From the NCBI GenBank assembly GCA_946406115.1, contig OX291553.1, forward strand, positions 10,111,001 to 10,175,000: a stretch of 64,000 nt of DNA, given 5' to 3'. Under the pieces are notes generated by a model. It was not told the DNA's origin, searched no databases, and saw only the letters and a program-made list of their open reading frames with translations. Below, in pieces: positions 22,489 to 32,759 of the stretch. This stretch comes from Apoda limacodes. Its lineage: Eukaryota > Arthropoda > Insecta > Lepidoptera > Limacodidae. The position numbers were made by a program, and so were the translations under genes. Numbering within the stretch: the first letter of the stretch is position 1; each line of letters starts with the position of its first letter.

Positions 22489-22605
22489 TAAGTAAATTGA
22501 CTCCAATTTCTTATCAAGAGCTCAACAGCTGAATTAGACAGTGATAAATGAACTGTATTTTTAAATAGATCACTTTTTAATTACACGTGGTGAAGGCGAG
22601 CGCTT
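22489..22605 (+). repeat. Direct repeat, copy 1 (partner at 28853-28965)
   Basis: It shares 'acagctgaattagacagtga' and the following 30 bp exactly with the copy at 28.9 kb, with looser similarity on both sides. Unclassified dispersed repeat. Confidence 0.8.
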
Positions 22606-22709
22606 CAAAGAGGTGTTAAATTTAGGTATTACATATCAAGTGATCAATATATCTGGTCAGAAAGAGAAGATTCGTTGGTCTAATAATATAACATCGATAT
22701 GCACTATTA

Positions 22710-23445
22710 GGCTGGGGCCGTTACGGATTTTTATAGCTAAAAAAAAAAAAATTAGTAACAGGCAACGGCCGGCTGGAATATGTAGTTGAGGTCATAAACA
22801 ATGAAAAAAAAAAACTTTCGAACTTGAGATTAAGGGAAGTATTGAAATGGGGTGCTATTTAAGGGATGAAAACCGTTTTTCGTTATTCGTGGCGGAACAA
22901 GACCTCCTAGAGAAAAGTGTTTCATACAAAAGTTGTAGATAGTAAAAAAATCTTATATATTTTTCGACATAACCTCAAAGTTTTCGAGAAAATGACGAAA
23001 AACCGATTTTTCTGTTTTTTATTTTTTTCTCGCGTGAAAATTATTTAATTTAAATGAAACTTTGTGAAAATACGTAATTATTTGCACACAATAAGCATGA
23101 ATTTTTTCAATTATGGAAAATTAATATTTTTCGAGATTTTACAATTTTTCAGAAAAAACACCCTTATCTTTGGTGAACAACTTTATTGATTTTTTTTTTG
23201 GTTTCCGATATTATACAAAGTCTTATTTTTTCGTAGTGATGTCTACTTTCAAATGGTATATGGATTTTAATTATTCATTGTTATTTAGTAGCTTAAAATT
23301 AAGAAAAACCGAAAAAAAAAAATTCGAATCTCGAACTTACCGATTTTTTTCATTATTTTCAATTTTTTAGCATATTTATGTTAATAATTTATAATATTTT
23401 GATGAAATAACTTACTTTGGTATAAAATGAATAAATTTAAATGAA
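22710..23445 (+). repeat. Left terminal inverted repeat of the FEN1-like element
   Basis: It pairs with 25966-26664. Landmarks are 'ggctggggccgttacgg' at the tip, 'gaaaaccgtttttcgttatt', 'ctcaaagttttcgagaaaat' and 'aatgaataaatttaaatgaa' at the inner edge. It carries a ~36 bp segment (around 23074-23110, 'tacgtaattatttgcacaca') missing from the right arm. The 66-residue frame at 23170-23370 is a by-product of the arm, since a similar one occurs in the other arm. Confidence 0.9.
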
Positions 23446-23711
23446 GTTCATCACGGAAAGGTAGGGAAAAATTCATGAAACTTAACATTTATATGGAAAT
23501 CATAAGTACTTTATTAATTTTAATAAGCTACAGTTAAGTATCAAAAACTTTACATGCTTATTAAATTATTCTAAATATATATAATAAAATACAACATACA
23601 ATTTATTTATATTGGCTACTAATTCTTTATTTTATTTACAGATATTTACTTCATTAACATTTGTTGTGTATAACTTATAAAAATGAAAATCAATAAAATA
23701 ATTTTTAAAAG

Positions 23712-25455
23712 CTAATCAATTTTAGACCTTTTTTGTTGTGGTTCGTTTTCTTCATCAATCAATCTCTCAAATTCTGTATTATCTTCAAAATCATTGGCAT
23801 TTTCAGGCTCTTCAACTTCGATGTCATTATTCTTTGCTGGCTCTTCATCAATATCTTCAGAATCACTTAAATCTACAAATACTTCTCTGTCTCTATTTGA
23901 ACAGTTCATGAATTGCACACATTGGTACATTTTAAGCCGTGTTTTCGGCAGCCACACCTTTGATTATTGCATCCACTTTCACAAGTGCAGCTGACGCTTT
24001 TTAATAACTTTTCGGGAATCAAGTCGGAACTGTCAGAGATGTATTTTGGCACGAGTCTTCCTACATTTTCGTTCCAGCCCCAATGCTTTGCTTTTTTGTT
24101 GTCCTGATCGTTGTCAAAATTACCCAACCAAGTTTGCAATTGGTAATAGACTCTGTAGGAGTGTTGTGCAGCTGCTTCTTCAGTTGGAGGGAGTTTTTCC
24201 AATTTAAAAGTGGATTTGTTTGTAGCTTGCTGATACAGCTCAAATCGTAATTGATTTAATGAATTATAAATTTTCTTACTTTTGTAAATATTAGCTGTAA
24301 GTTGAGATTCATTTTTTGCTATGGTTATGTGGTCTGCATCTTTTTGATAATAAACACTGGCTAGGTTTAATAAATTTTTAATGTCCAACAAAGATCTTAC
24401 TATAGTTTTTTTTCCTTTTCCATCAAAACTTGAAGTTGTATCACATCCAGAGAAAGCATGAAGAAACGCTATTACACTTGTGTATGGTTCGTGTTTAAAA
24501 CAATGGGATGTATAAAATGAATCTTTGAAGTTGCTCGAGCCTGGTTTGTGAAAATAAATTTCCAGCCCATTCGAATTTAATTGGTGTAAAATAAACAAGT
24601 AAATCGATGTCTTGACCCACGATTATTACAGTTTTATCATCTTGTTTAGCTAATTGGATCGCAGTATTAACAATCAGTGCGTCAGCGTCTTCAGGAGCTT
24701 GCTTACATATAAAGCCCTCGGACTGTAATTTATTTGATATTGTGATGATTAAATTTTTTTTATTATATTGATTAGATAAAAAAATTTCTTGTGAAAAGGG
24801 TATTTTACTTATACTTTGATATTCAAATGTTGGGACCTTAGCTGATTTATTGCGACGTGAGCGTTCGGATTGTTTTGTTCCCGACGCAATGGGGACAGGT
24901 ACGGTCGTATTTACTTCAGGATATCCATCAAAAACCACATAACTATTATTTGCATAATGACTTCGAACATAATTGAGATATTTCTGTCAGATTTCCTCGA
25001 CACTATCATATTTTTGCCAAATAACCTTGTGTAGTAAAAACCCGCCGTCAATAACGTGTAAAATATTGCTACAAACTGGCAAAGCACTAATACTCGTGAA
25101 TTCGTCGTACAGCTCGGATTTCTTATTCTTTCTTAGACCATTTTCTGTAAAAAGTGACAGAGGAAAAGGAGCTAGTTCATAATTCAAATATTCTTTCATA
25201 TCATCTTTGCTGTTAATATTTAACGAAATTCTTTGAAATAACAGTAATGGATTAATTATAACTTTTTCACCGTTAACTTTTACTGATGATTGAAGTGCTT
25301 TGAGAGGAACTACTTTGTTTGTTTTTTTTAAATTTAACACTACCAAAATTGTTTCCAATAACAGATTTCATTGATTTTTCACCTACTTCACGAGCTCGAT
25401 AGCAGTTAATTGTTTCATCACCTATGACTCCAGAATAAATTGAAATAATATTAAA
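23712..25455 (-). pseudogene. FEN1/XPG-fold nuclease with C-terminal CXC domain and acidic tail, broken
   Basis: Reading down the minus strand, IGDETINCYRAREVGEKS (from ~25425) leads, after a one-base slip in an A-run near 25327, into KVVPLKALQSSVKV. Nuclease-like motifs follow in FEN1/XPG order: HVIDGGFLLH (Asp at 25047-25049), VVFDGYPE (Asp at 24927-24929), the XPG-I-like APEDADALIV (24669-24698), GQDIDLLV (~24614-24594), and the helix-hairpin-helix-like FSGCDTTSSFDGKGKK (~24451-24409). A cysteine cluster follows at 23909-23992 with pattern C-x-C-x3-C-x4-C-x-C-x6-C-x3-C, matching tesmin/TSO1 CXC domains. An acidic tail ends in QQKRSKID, a basic patch like a nuclear signal. Lesions are an A-run frameshift near 25327, a TGA at 24987-24989, a frameshift near 24600 and another near 23912. 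The likely role is cutting branched or flap DNA during transposition (inferred). The start codon is unresolved; a TAA lies in frame at ~25456. Confidence 0.75.
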
Positions 25456-25459
25456 TTAA

Positions 25460-25965
25460 GGCTAATAGTTGTAGCTTCAAGCGTACACATCAAAACAAAA
25501 CATTATTGTAACATTAAAGAATTGTAATTATCATGTATGAATTTACAATAATATTAAAATTATAAAAGCTACTGACAATGTTAAAGGCTATAAAATTAAT
25601 ACTCAACTTACTTTGTTACTATCCAACGGCAGTAAACTATTGTCAATTAATAATTTGTTTAATTTTAATTGAAATCTTAATCACCACGTGTGTTAACAAA
25701 GGACGCATCAACAACTGAAAAAATATTTTCACACAACTAGTCGAATAGAAATTTACTACTACAACAGAACGAGCTCTGCTGCTCTTGTACAGGCTCACTT
25801 TATCCTACCCCTCTCTCTCCCCAACCTTCAGTCGTTTTTGGCGGGCATTTCAAATACCTGTATGCTGTGAAATTTTAAATTTTGTAAATTTTTTTTTTGA
25901 ATACGTAACATTATTTTGTTATTTTTTATTCTATTAAATTTTAGCGTTGTTTCCAATAAATAAAT
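25460..25965. other. Spacer between nuclease gene and right TIR
   Basis: About 500 bp without coding sequence, including a pyrimidine-rich patch 'cctacccctctctctcccca' at ~25814. As the sequence upstream of the gene it would be the place for a promoter or 5' exon, but I see no defined element. Confidence 0.4.
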
Positions 25966-26664
25966 TCATTTAAATTTATTCATTTTATACCAAAGTAAGT
26001 TATTTCATCAAAATATAAATTATTAACATAAATATGCTAAAAAATTGAAAATAATGAAAAAAATCGGTAAGTTCGAGATTCGAATTTTTTTTTTTTCGGT
26101 TTTTCTTAATTTTAAGCTACTAAATAACAATGAATAATTAAAATCGATATACCATTTGAAAGTAGACATCACGACGAAAAAAATAAGACCTTGTACAACA
26201 TCAGAAACCAAAAAAAAATCAATAAAGTTGTTCACCAAAGATAAGGGTGTTTTTTCGGAAAAATGGTGAAATCTCGAAAAATATTAATTTTCCATAATTG
26301 AAAAACACAAAGTTTCATTTAAATTAAATAATTTTCACGCGAGAAAAAAATAAAAAACATAAAAATCGGTTTTTCGTCATTTTCTCGAAAACTTTGAGGT
26401 TATGTCGAAAAATATATAAAATAAAAGATTTAGATTTTTTTATTATCTACAACTTTTGTATGAAACACTTTTCTCTAGAAGGTCTGGTTCCGCCGCAAAT
26501 AACGAAAAACGGTTTTCATCCCTTAAATAGCACCCCATTTCACTACTTCCCTTAATCTCAAGTTCGAAAGTTTTTTTTTTCATTGTTTATGACCTCAACT
26601 ATATATTTCAGCCAACTGTTGCCTGCTACTAATTTTTTCATCTCAAAAAGGTAATGGCCCAGCC
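25966..26664 (-). repeat. Right terminal inverted repeat of the FEN1-like element
   Basis: It is the reverse complement of 22710-23445, with scattered substitutions and a ~36 bp deletion near 26308. The tip reads 'ggcccagcc' before TATATA. Confidence 0.9.
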
Positions 26665-26865
26665 TATATATATAGTCTTACGTAAATACAGTATGGAGAG
26701 GCCTGTCACTAGATGGACTCAAAACTAGCCTGAGGCCAGCCGCGCCTTTTTTATCAACTGATGAAACAATCAGTAAGCTATGGCTACAAGTGTAAACCTA
26801 GCCTAACCTGTAAACTATAGCCTAAACATTTATTCAATTTAATTTAGGTATACAGTAGTGTAGCC

Positions 26866-27717
26866 GCGCAGACATCAGGATCTACTGAGCAAAGCTGCCT
26901 CTACGGGTACGATGCATAAAATTTCGCAATCCATCCCAGTCTGCCAACTTATAATGCAACACACGACGGCGACGCCAATTAGTTGGCCCAGATGAATTAG
27001 GTTGTGTGCATGACACTTGAGTCCGAACGAGTCCGAGAAGCCAAGAGGTGCATCCACTGAAACGGAATATCCGTCGGGACGTGTAGTCAGCAGAAGGTAC
27101 ATTAAGGAGCTGGTATGGTCCTCTATATCTGGTATTCTTGTTGGAGAAAGTACCAGCTGAGAGAAACCATATGTCAGAGCAAATTCATGAGCACATGAAC
27201 ATGCAGCTGTTGGTTCGAGAACTGAGCCACTCACGATGGTGGACGTTAAAGTCTTCCAAAATAACTAGTTCTGCTGTGGGATATTGCTATAGAACTTTGT
27301 CAGTCGTCAAACTCAGGTGCGTAAAGAGCCGAGCTTCATCCGTGTCACCGCTACGAGTCCTGTATAGGCACGCATAGATACAAGTGTAGTTGCCGTGATC
27401 TACGCGCAATCACAATATCGACAGGCAATGAAGACGGCGACAGCAGATATCCTCCCGGACGAAAAACATACACCGGCACGACTCACAAAATTGTGCTCGA
27501 GTTTGTAGCCGGGATAAAATACGAGTAGGTATGATGTTTCGGCCGGGTAGGATATCTGCGTCTCCGTTCGAAAAAGAATGGTCGGCTGCACAGTCTCGAG
27601 ATGGTGGTGGACTGCGTTAAGATTGGCGTGAATACCCTTGATGTTGCAAAAATCCACATTATATGTGGATGGAATAGCCGCTGTAAAAACTCTTTTTCTT
27701 TTATTTTTCCTGGCCAT
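26866..27717 (-). pseudogene. AP-type endonuclease domain of LINE-A, degenerate
   Basis: It starts at an ATG (27717) with a basic leader, then VDFCNIKGIHANLNAVHHHL and ILFRTETQI, which carry the N and E positions typical of LINE endonucleases. Frameshifts follow. Another frame gives ACLYRTRSGDTDEARLF and VILEDFNVHHREWL (the GDFN motif with Gly changed to Glu). Then FALTYGFSQLVLSPTRIPD and VSVDAPLGFSDS appear, where the final catalytic SDH has become SDS. The end runs into the start of the RT linker. Loss of that His, plus stops, means no activity. The protein would nick target DNA in an intact copy. Confidence 0.75.
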
Positions 27718-27719
27718 TT

Positions 27720-28278
27720 TTTTAAAAGTTATTAAAAACTAACTATGAACTACTAATTCACTGCACAGGCAGCTAAGAGGACGAAAGGTGCGGTACTGGA
27801 ACTCTTGAAGCTCAGCACAGATAATACGGTTGCTGGCACGGCGGAAGGGCCCCTATTCCCCCTCCATTGTAGTAGCCGGGTCCACGCGTCTCCTTCTCAG
27901 GCACGACGGTTAGGATTGGCGGATGGGCAAAGATTAAGTGATCCCTGGGTTCAGGAACCCGTTCCCGACCCAGCGGTCAGCCGTTACATCAGGTATACCT
28001 GACCGCCGTACCAGCACGCCGCGTCTACGCCGAGCAATGACAGCAACGAGCACCGCCGGTCCTCCGCTGTCTGAGCAGCGAATCTTCAGGAGCTCTGGCA
28101 ACCTTACTCACCACCAGGAACACAACACTACTTAATGTTAGCGTTATTATAGCCGCGGTTTTTTGTAAGGTGCGCAGGTACTTTCCCATTTCGGGCTGCT
28201 TGTTCAAGCAAGTATTCGCTATGGTTCGCTTTGATTGTTCAGGCGGCTTATTCGAGCGAGTTCTCGCTGTGCCCCACC
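27720..28278 (-). other. LINE-A 5' untranslated region
   Basis: A GC-richer block upstream of the endonuclease start, with phrases such as 'gagaaggagacgcgtggacc' and 'gaaggggcccctattcc'-like sequence on the minus strand. I recognise it as the common 5' region of this lepidopteran LINE type. Three 60-65 codon frames inside it are incidental. The internal promoter, if any, is not identifiable. Confidence 0.5.
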
Positions 28279-28295
28279 TCTCTTAAATATTTTTT

Positions 28296-28390
28296 TAACT
28301 CAATTCTCTGCTCTACAAAGCAAAGAAGGCGGCTCATTGTGTTCTGTTGTAACTTATCAGTCGGTGAAAAATAAGTTTTAACACCATAAT
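28296..28390 (+). repeat. Dispersed repeat E fragment
   Basis: 'ctctgctctacaaagcaaag' through 'gaaaaataagtt' parallels 32462-32545 in the same orientation. Confidence 0.55.
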
Positions 28391-28599
28391 GTCCAATTAT
28401 ATGTTATTCAACCTTATATATTCTAACCTTAGGGACTTAATATTGTACTGATTTTTTAAAACCCAAGAGATTTAATGTGATTTCAATTTAAAATCAAAAC
28501 AACTAAAAATTTGTATAAAAAATTTCAACTTAAAACAAACTACTTTAAGAAAATATTTTTTATTAAATCTATCATGTTTGTAAACAAGGTAGTTTTAGG

Positions 28600-28690
28600 A
28601 AATATTCGCTTGAAAGCGATAATACCGCCAAAATTGTAAATACGTACTTTCTTCTTTCATTGTATTCCTTTGTTTATGTGCAAGAAATAA
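28600..28690 (+). mobile_element. LINE-B-like 3' UTR fragment
   Basis: 'attcgcttgaaagcgataat' followed by 'accgccaaaattgta' parallels the LINE-B UTR hairpin and 'ggccgcctaattgtac' at ~17350-17385. Confidence 0.5.
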
Positions 28691-28852
28691 TGTCCTTGAC
28701 TTTATAGTACATTTTTCAATTCAAAAAAGCAGTAGTTAATAAATTGTGTTTCTACATTTCTTTTCGATTTTTCGAATAGCTGAAATCGTTAGCAAAGTTT
28801 GACATTCCATTCGAAATCGATTTAAAACGCTAGTGTGGAAATATACAGTGCT

Positions 28853-28965
28853 CAGTTAAATTGACTTCCATTCCTTATCAGCAGCTGAACAGCTGAATTA
28901 GACAGTGATAAATGAACTGTATTTTTAAATAGATTGCTACTTGATTGCATTTATGGTGAAGTTGA
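28853..28965 (+). repeat. Direct repeat, copy 2 (partner at 22489-22605)
   Basis: It matches the copy upstream of the FEN1-like element over ~110 bp, identical across 'gctgaattagacagtgataa' and the following 25 bp. Confidence 0.8.
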
Positions 28966-28969
28966 ACGC

Positions 28970-30030
28970 TAGTAATAGGGTATTGAATTTATTTCCTTTT
29001 AAATTAACGATAAACCTAATTATACCAATATAAAATATAACAAGAATTGTATTAAAGAACAAAAAATAGTATAGTCATAAAATATATTTACATATTTCGT
29101 CCAGATCCAGTTAATACAAAATAACAAAAGTTTTTGAAATGCCCTATATACAAAAATACAAATCTTTCCTCTTTATAGTATTAGTGTAGATAACATATAT
29201 GAAAACCTTCTTTAATTTTGAAAATTGCATGATGTTTTTATATTAAGACGAAATGGCAAGGGACTGGCCACGCAGATAGACTTAATTATAGCAGTCAGGA
29301 CGCAAAATGTACTTGAATTAAACCGACCAATTACCGATAAAGTAAAATATAGGGCTGCCAGACGAGACGAAGGGCCACTCTAGTTAGGCAAAAGCTAATA
29401 AATGCAAATAGCTACGGAATAAACTATGTACAAGGTAATTGAGGAGGTTTATCGTAAAGTAGTAAAAATCAATAGGCTTAACTAATGATTACTAAATACG
29501 AAATACTAAAAACGCAAGCCTTTTAGTATTCTTATGTCCATACATCCATCTGTGTCTGTCCTTATAATTCCTTCTTTGCATTAATTCTTCTGAACATTAT
29601 AGAAAGTAGAAAGTTATTGATTGTCACAAGTCTGTGATTGATTCTAATCAGCGAACGACAAAATTAGTAAATATTTCTGTGATCTAGCTGCCGCCAAAAT
29701 AGCCCACTCATTAAACTTAAATTTATTATAATAACTTTTATATAATTCTTTCTCAGCCTTTCGACAAGGTTCGTGATGATTACTAAAAAAACATGTGGCT
29801 TTTTCGAAACCTGTCTACAAAATACTGATCATTTTAATAGTGAAAACTTGATAGAAATACCGAGTTATACGCCCGGTCGACTCTTTCCCTTCCTACGCAG
29901 CGAACGCAATCGACATTGAATATTTTGACGAGGAAAAATGGATTAAAATATTAATTGAAAATAAAAAAAACTACTTATGTCATGAATTTTGGGAAAACAT
30001 AGAATAAATGTAGCATTATTACATTTATTC
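28970..30030. other. Non-coding stretch, unassigned
   Basis: No defensible ORF. A possible RTE-like scrap lies near 29250-29290, but it is too short to call. Confidence 0.35.
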
Positions 30031-30035
30031 AATGT

Positions 30036-30071
30036 TTTTACCAGTGCGAAGCCGGTACGGGCCGCTAGTAT
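30036..30071 (+). repeat. Helitron-like 3' terminus
   Basis: 'gtgcgaagccggtacgggcc' then 'gctagta' fits a GC-rich end hairpin followed by CTAG. Confidence 0.4.
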
Positions 30072-30714
30072 TTTTATAAAACTATAGGCTAGCTACTAAT
30101 ACAACAGTTGTATTCAATATCTATTTTCTTTCATGAGAGTAATATCGAGATTTTACTATACGAATATGTAATATCAAGTATATTTTCTTGATATTACATT
30201 TCTGTAATACACCGCAGGCGTGTTTTATGTGATTCCATAATCCACTAGTTGGTTAGTTGGACTTATGTTTTCTGCACTTAGCCTCATGATAGGGCCATTG
30301 TACGTCCATAATATGTACACTAACAAAAGAAATTAAAATATCTTAGAGACAGTGCACGTGATGTGCTATTAGGTACATACTGTGTCTTAGGTAGAAGAAT
30401 GTAACGGCTATATGGCTATAATGTTTATATTTATTTATATTAAACCAATATGTATAAAACGATTAAAAATTGCAATAAATAACCACGTTTCTGTAACGTA
30501 AGTCATCATTAGCAACACACATTGGTTGTAGACATTCGTCTTTATATGAGCATTGAGATTTTGAGATAATAAGATGTAGCTTAACAAGCTGCTCAACCAA
30601 GCTGGATTTTTTAATTTACCTCTTTCTTAAAGTTGGACTAACTTAACTGGACTGCTTGCCCTAAATATGGGTATTCACATGGTGGCCATGGTGGCTCTGT
30701 TATACAAATAATTT

Positions 30715-30900
30715 AGTACTTCGATGTACTGATAGTCAATGTGATTCCGCCCAGGTCTCGATAGAATCGAAAGCTTTTTCATAACGATTAAGCTAGTCTG
30801 TATCAGGCGGAGCGTATGTACGCGGTTCATGGTACTAAAGGTTTTTCGGAAACCAGCTTGTTCGGATATATTAACGCACAGCTCGAACAGATGTTCCTAT
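30715..30900 (-). pseudogene. RTE-like reverse transcriptase fragment
   Basis: The minus strand encodes EQAGFRKTFSTMNRVHTLR, the 'QxGFRxxxST' RT motif of RTE-type elements, then a decayed motif A region and HIDYQYIEV. Only ~60 residues are present, with a frameshift between the parts. Confidence 0.6.
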
Positions 30901-30934
30901 TATAATAGTGGGCACCAAAACAAAGATTTTGCAA

Positions 30935-31400
30935 CTCTCATGCCCTATGGGGTAAAATGGGGGTCGGAAGTTTGTATGGAAATCCGTCATTTTAAATAGC
31001 TAAATAGGTAAATACATAAACATTGACCTTTAAGGTAAACACAGCAGATAGTTTTCACACAAAATGAATTTTGCCATAATCTGCAAAGTTTTCTAAATAT
31101 AAGAACTCGCCGTCTTTGGTTTCATGAGATTCTAATAAGCCATTATTTTTTATATTTTTTTTGAAGTTGCTCCATACAAGAAATTTCGGCCCCTTTTTTC
31201 GAAATCGGCACTTATTTTTTTTTTCTTTTTTCTAAACAAAATACAGAGTGTAATTTACGGAATTTCAAAACTATGGCAATTTTGTATGAAAAAAAAACCA
31301 CGGCGTTTACCTTTAAGGTTAAAAATTAGGATGGACGTGTGTAGCCGTTTTCGGATAATCACCTCCTAGAGGGCAAGATAGGGCATGAAATGCTGTATGA
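30935..31400. mobile_element. MITE-D (TIR element); an empty-site homologue of the target at 56.5 kb
   Basis: The left part 'gacctttaaggtaaacac' and right part 'gtttacctttaaggtt' are inverted. Outer pieces also pair ('atgccctatggggtaaaat' with 'gggcaagatagggcat'). The middle (31095-31330) aligns with 56528-56550 plus 56966-57175, where another element has inserted. No ORF. Confidence 0.55.
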
Positions 31401-31972
31401 GGGTCAGATTACACTTCTTCACTTACACACTTACGCTTAACGTCGCGTCACGTCTTGTTTGGTATGAGCTTACCTTAAGAATTCCGATATTATTATTGGA
31501 AAAACAATAAACAGTAAACAACACTTTTTTTGTTTCAAAAGTATCCGCAGACGACGTACTGCGTACGACATAACTTATATAATCATAACGTGATATAATT
31601 TGATTGAAAATCAAAAAAACAGTATTTTATGTACCTAAATCAAAGCTCATAAAATAAGAGTCATAATTGCTTTTAGTTGATAAACTGTATTTCCTAAATG
31701 AAGCTGCCAACTTTCATTGTACCAAAAATAACACGAATCAATATTTCAGATAGGTATATAAAAACACAAAATCTAGCATAAAACTTTCTGTGTTGTTCTC
31801 GTTGGAACTACTCTTAGGTATTAACTAATATTTTCGTGATTACCTCGTCCGTGACCACGGTGCATCTAACTGTGCTGAAATATCAGAAGTAAAACTTATC
31901 CTTACTATGATAAAATATTAAATTTAAAATAAGTCTGTACAATATTTTATCTTAAATAACTGCACACGTTAA

Positions 31973-32172
31973 ACGGACGCTAAGCAGGAAGAATTTCGTT
32001 TAATGACCGGACACTATTTATCTCTGTTGCACGCGCATAATAATTTGCCGTTGCGCTCCTCTATGACAGAGGTCATCGCAACTGTGCGATTGCGACGGCA
32101 AAAAATTATGCCGTGCAACAGAGACAGATAGTGACCGGCTATTGAACGAAATTCTTCCTGCTTAGCGTCCGT
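31973..32172. mobile_element. 200-bp palindromic (foldback) MITE
   Basis: 'acggacgctaagcaggaaga' at the left tip and its exact complement at the right tip are followed by ~70 bp more of pairing on each side ('atttcgtt', 'tctctgttgcacg' and others). The centre ('ctcctctatgacagaggtca') itself folds back. The whole unit could form one long hairpin. No target duplication is evident. Confidence 0.85.
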
Positions 32173-32335
32173 GCTATAGTAACGAAATCACTTTAAAATT
32201 TATAATATGTAAGTGCTAGTAATTTTACTATGCAAAATTTAAAAAACCTTAAACAATATTTGAGTTTGACAGTTCATATATTCTCTGATAAATAACATTA
32301 ATTTTCCTTCGAATATGTCTGAATGCCGAATTCTC

Positions 32336-32560
32336 ATTACCAGGCATCAGATGAAAGCTATTTTTGAAATGGCCACTCAATTTCCAGCTCTTGTCGTCTG
32401 ACAATGACAAAATTACCGACTATTCTTTGTGGAACACATTTATCGTGTAAAATCTATTCTCTTCTCTACAAAGCAAAAGTGACAGCCCATTGTATTCTAT
32501 CGTAACTTATTACATAGAACAGGTAGGCAGAGAAAAATAAGTTGCATCAGTAGGAAATAT
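32336..32560 (+). repeat. Dispersed repeat E
   Basis: 'ggccactcaatttccagctc' and 'ccgactattctttgtggaac' recur inverted at 51712-51835, and the 3' part recurs at 28296-28390. Non-coding. Confidence 0.65.
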
Positions 32561-32759
32561 TATGGCTATCATTTAAATGGTCAGCTAATTAAAACGGTTT
32601 TGGTCATCCCTAAAATATATTTTGTCAGCAAACAAAGTACAATGAGCTGCTTCTAGTAGTCAGCAAAAATAACTAAATAAGTCAGCAAGTATGGTGATTT
32701 GGACAACTTTGAAATTGATGTTGTCTAAAAATCTAACATATCTGAAACAATATTACTAA

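Larger units (their letters stand above)
22710..26664 (-). mobile_element. ~3.95 kb element with ~700-bp TIRs carrying a FEN1-like/CXC gene
   Basis: Two long inverted arms (22710-23445 and 25966-26664) enclose ~2.5 kb with one minus-strand gene (23712-25455) and no other coding sequence that I can recognise. The outermost bases are GGCTGGG at both ends, flanked by TA on both sides, compatible with a 2-bp TA target duplication or a TA at the element ends. The arms agree almost throughout. No DDE transposase, RT or tyrosine-recombinase motif is visible, so the nuclease gene is the only candidate mobilisation gene. The superfamily is not certain; XPG-type nuclease domains have, as I recall, been reported in Academ-type transposons, so that is the first comparison to make. 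Confidence 0.8.
26866..28278 (-). mobile_element. LINE-A 5' half (5' UTR and endonuclease region), broken
   Basis: The minus strand from 28278 reads a GC-rich 5' region, then the endonuclease-coding segment (26866-27717). Its inner end ('agatcctgatgtctgcgcg' on the minus strand) matches 18813-18831 of the 3'-half copy, so the two fragments overlap by ~50 bp and together cover one family. Confidence 0.7.

Noticed and set aside
23170..23370. A 66-residue frame also found at 26023-26238 on the other strand, looking like a conserved peptide
   Set aside because: The similarity exists only because both lie in the inverted arms of the same element; composition is low-complexity Phe/Ser/Lys.
18745..28278. 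Twin-priming (5' inversion) as the explanation for the two LINE-A halves
   Set aside because: In twin priming the inverted 5' part lies upstream of the 3' part; here it lies 6 kb beyond the A-tail.
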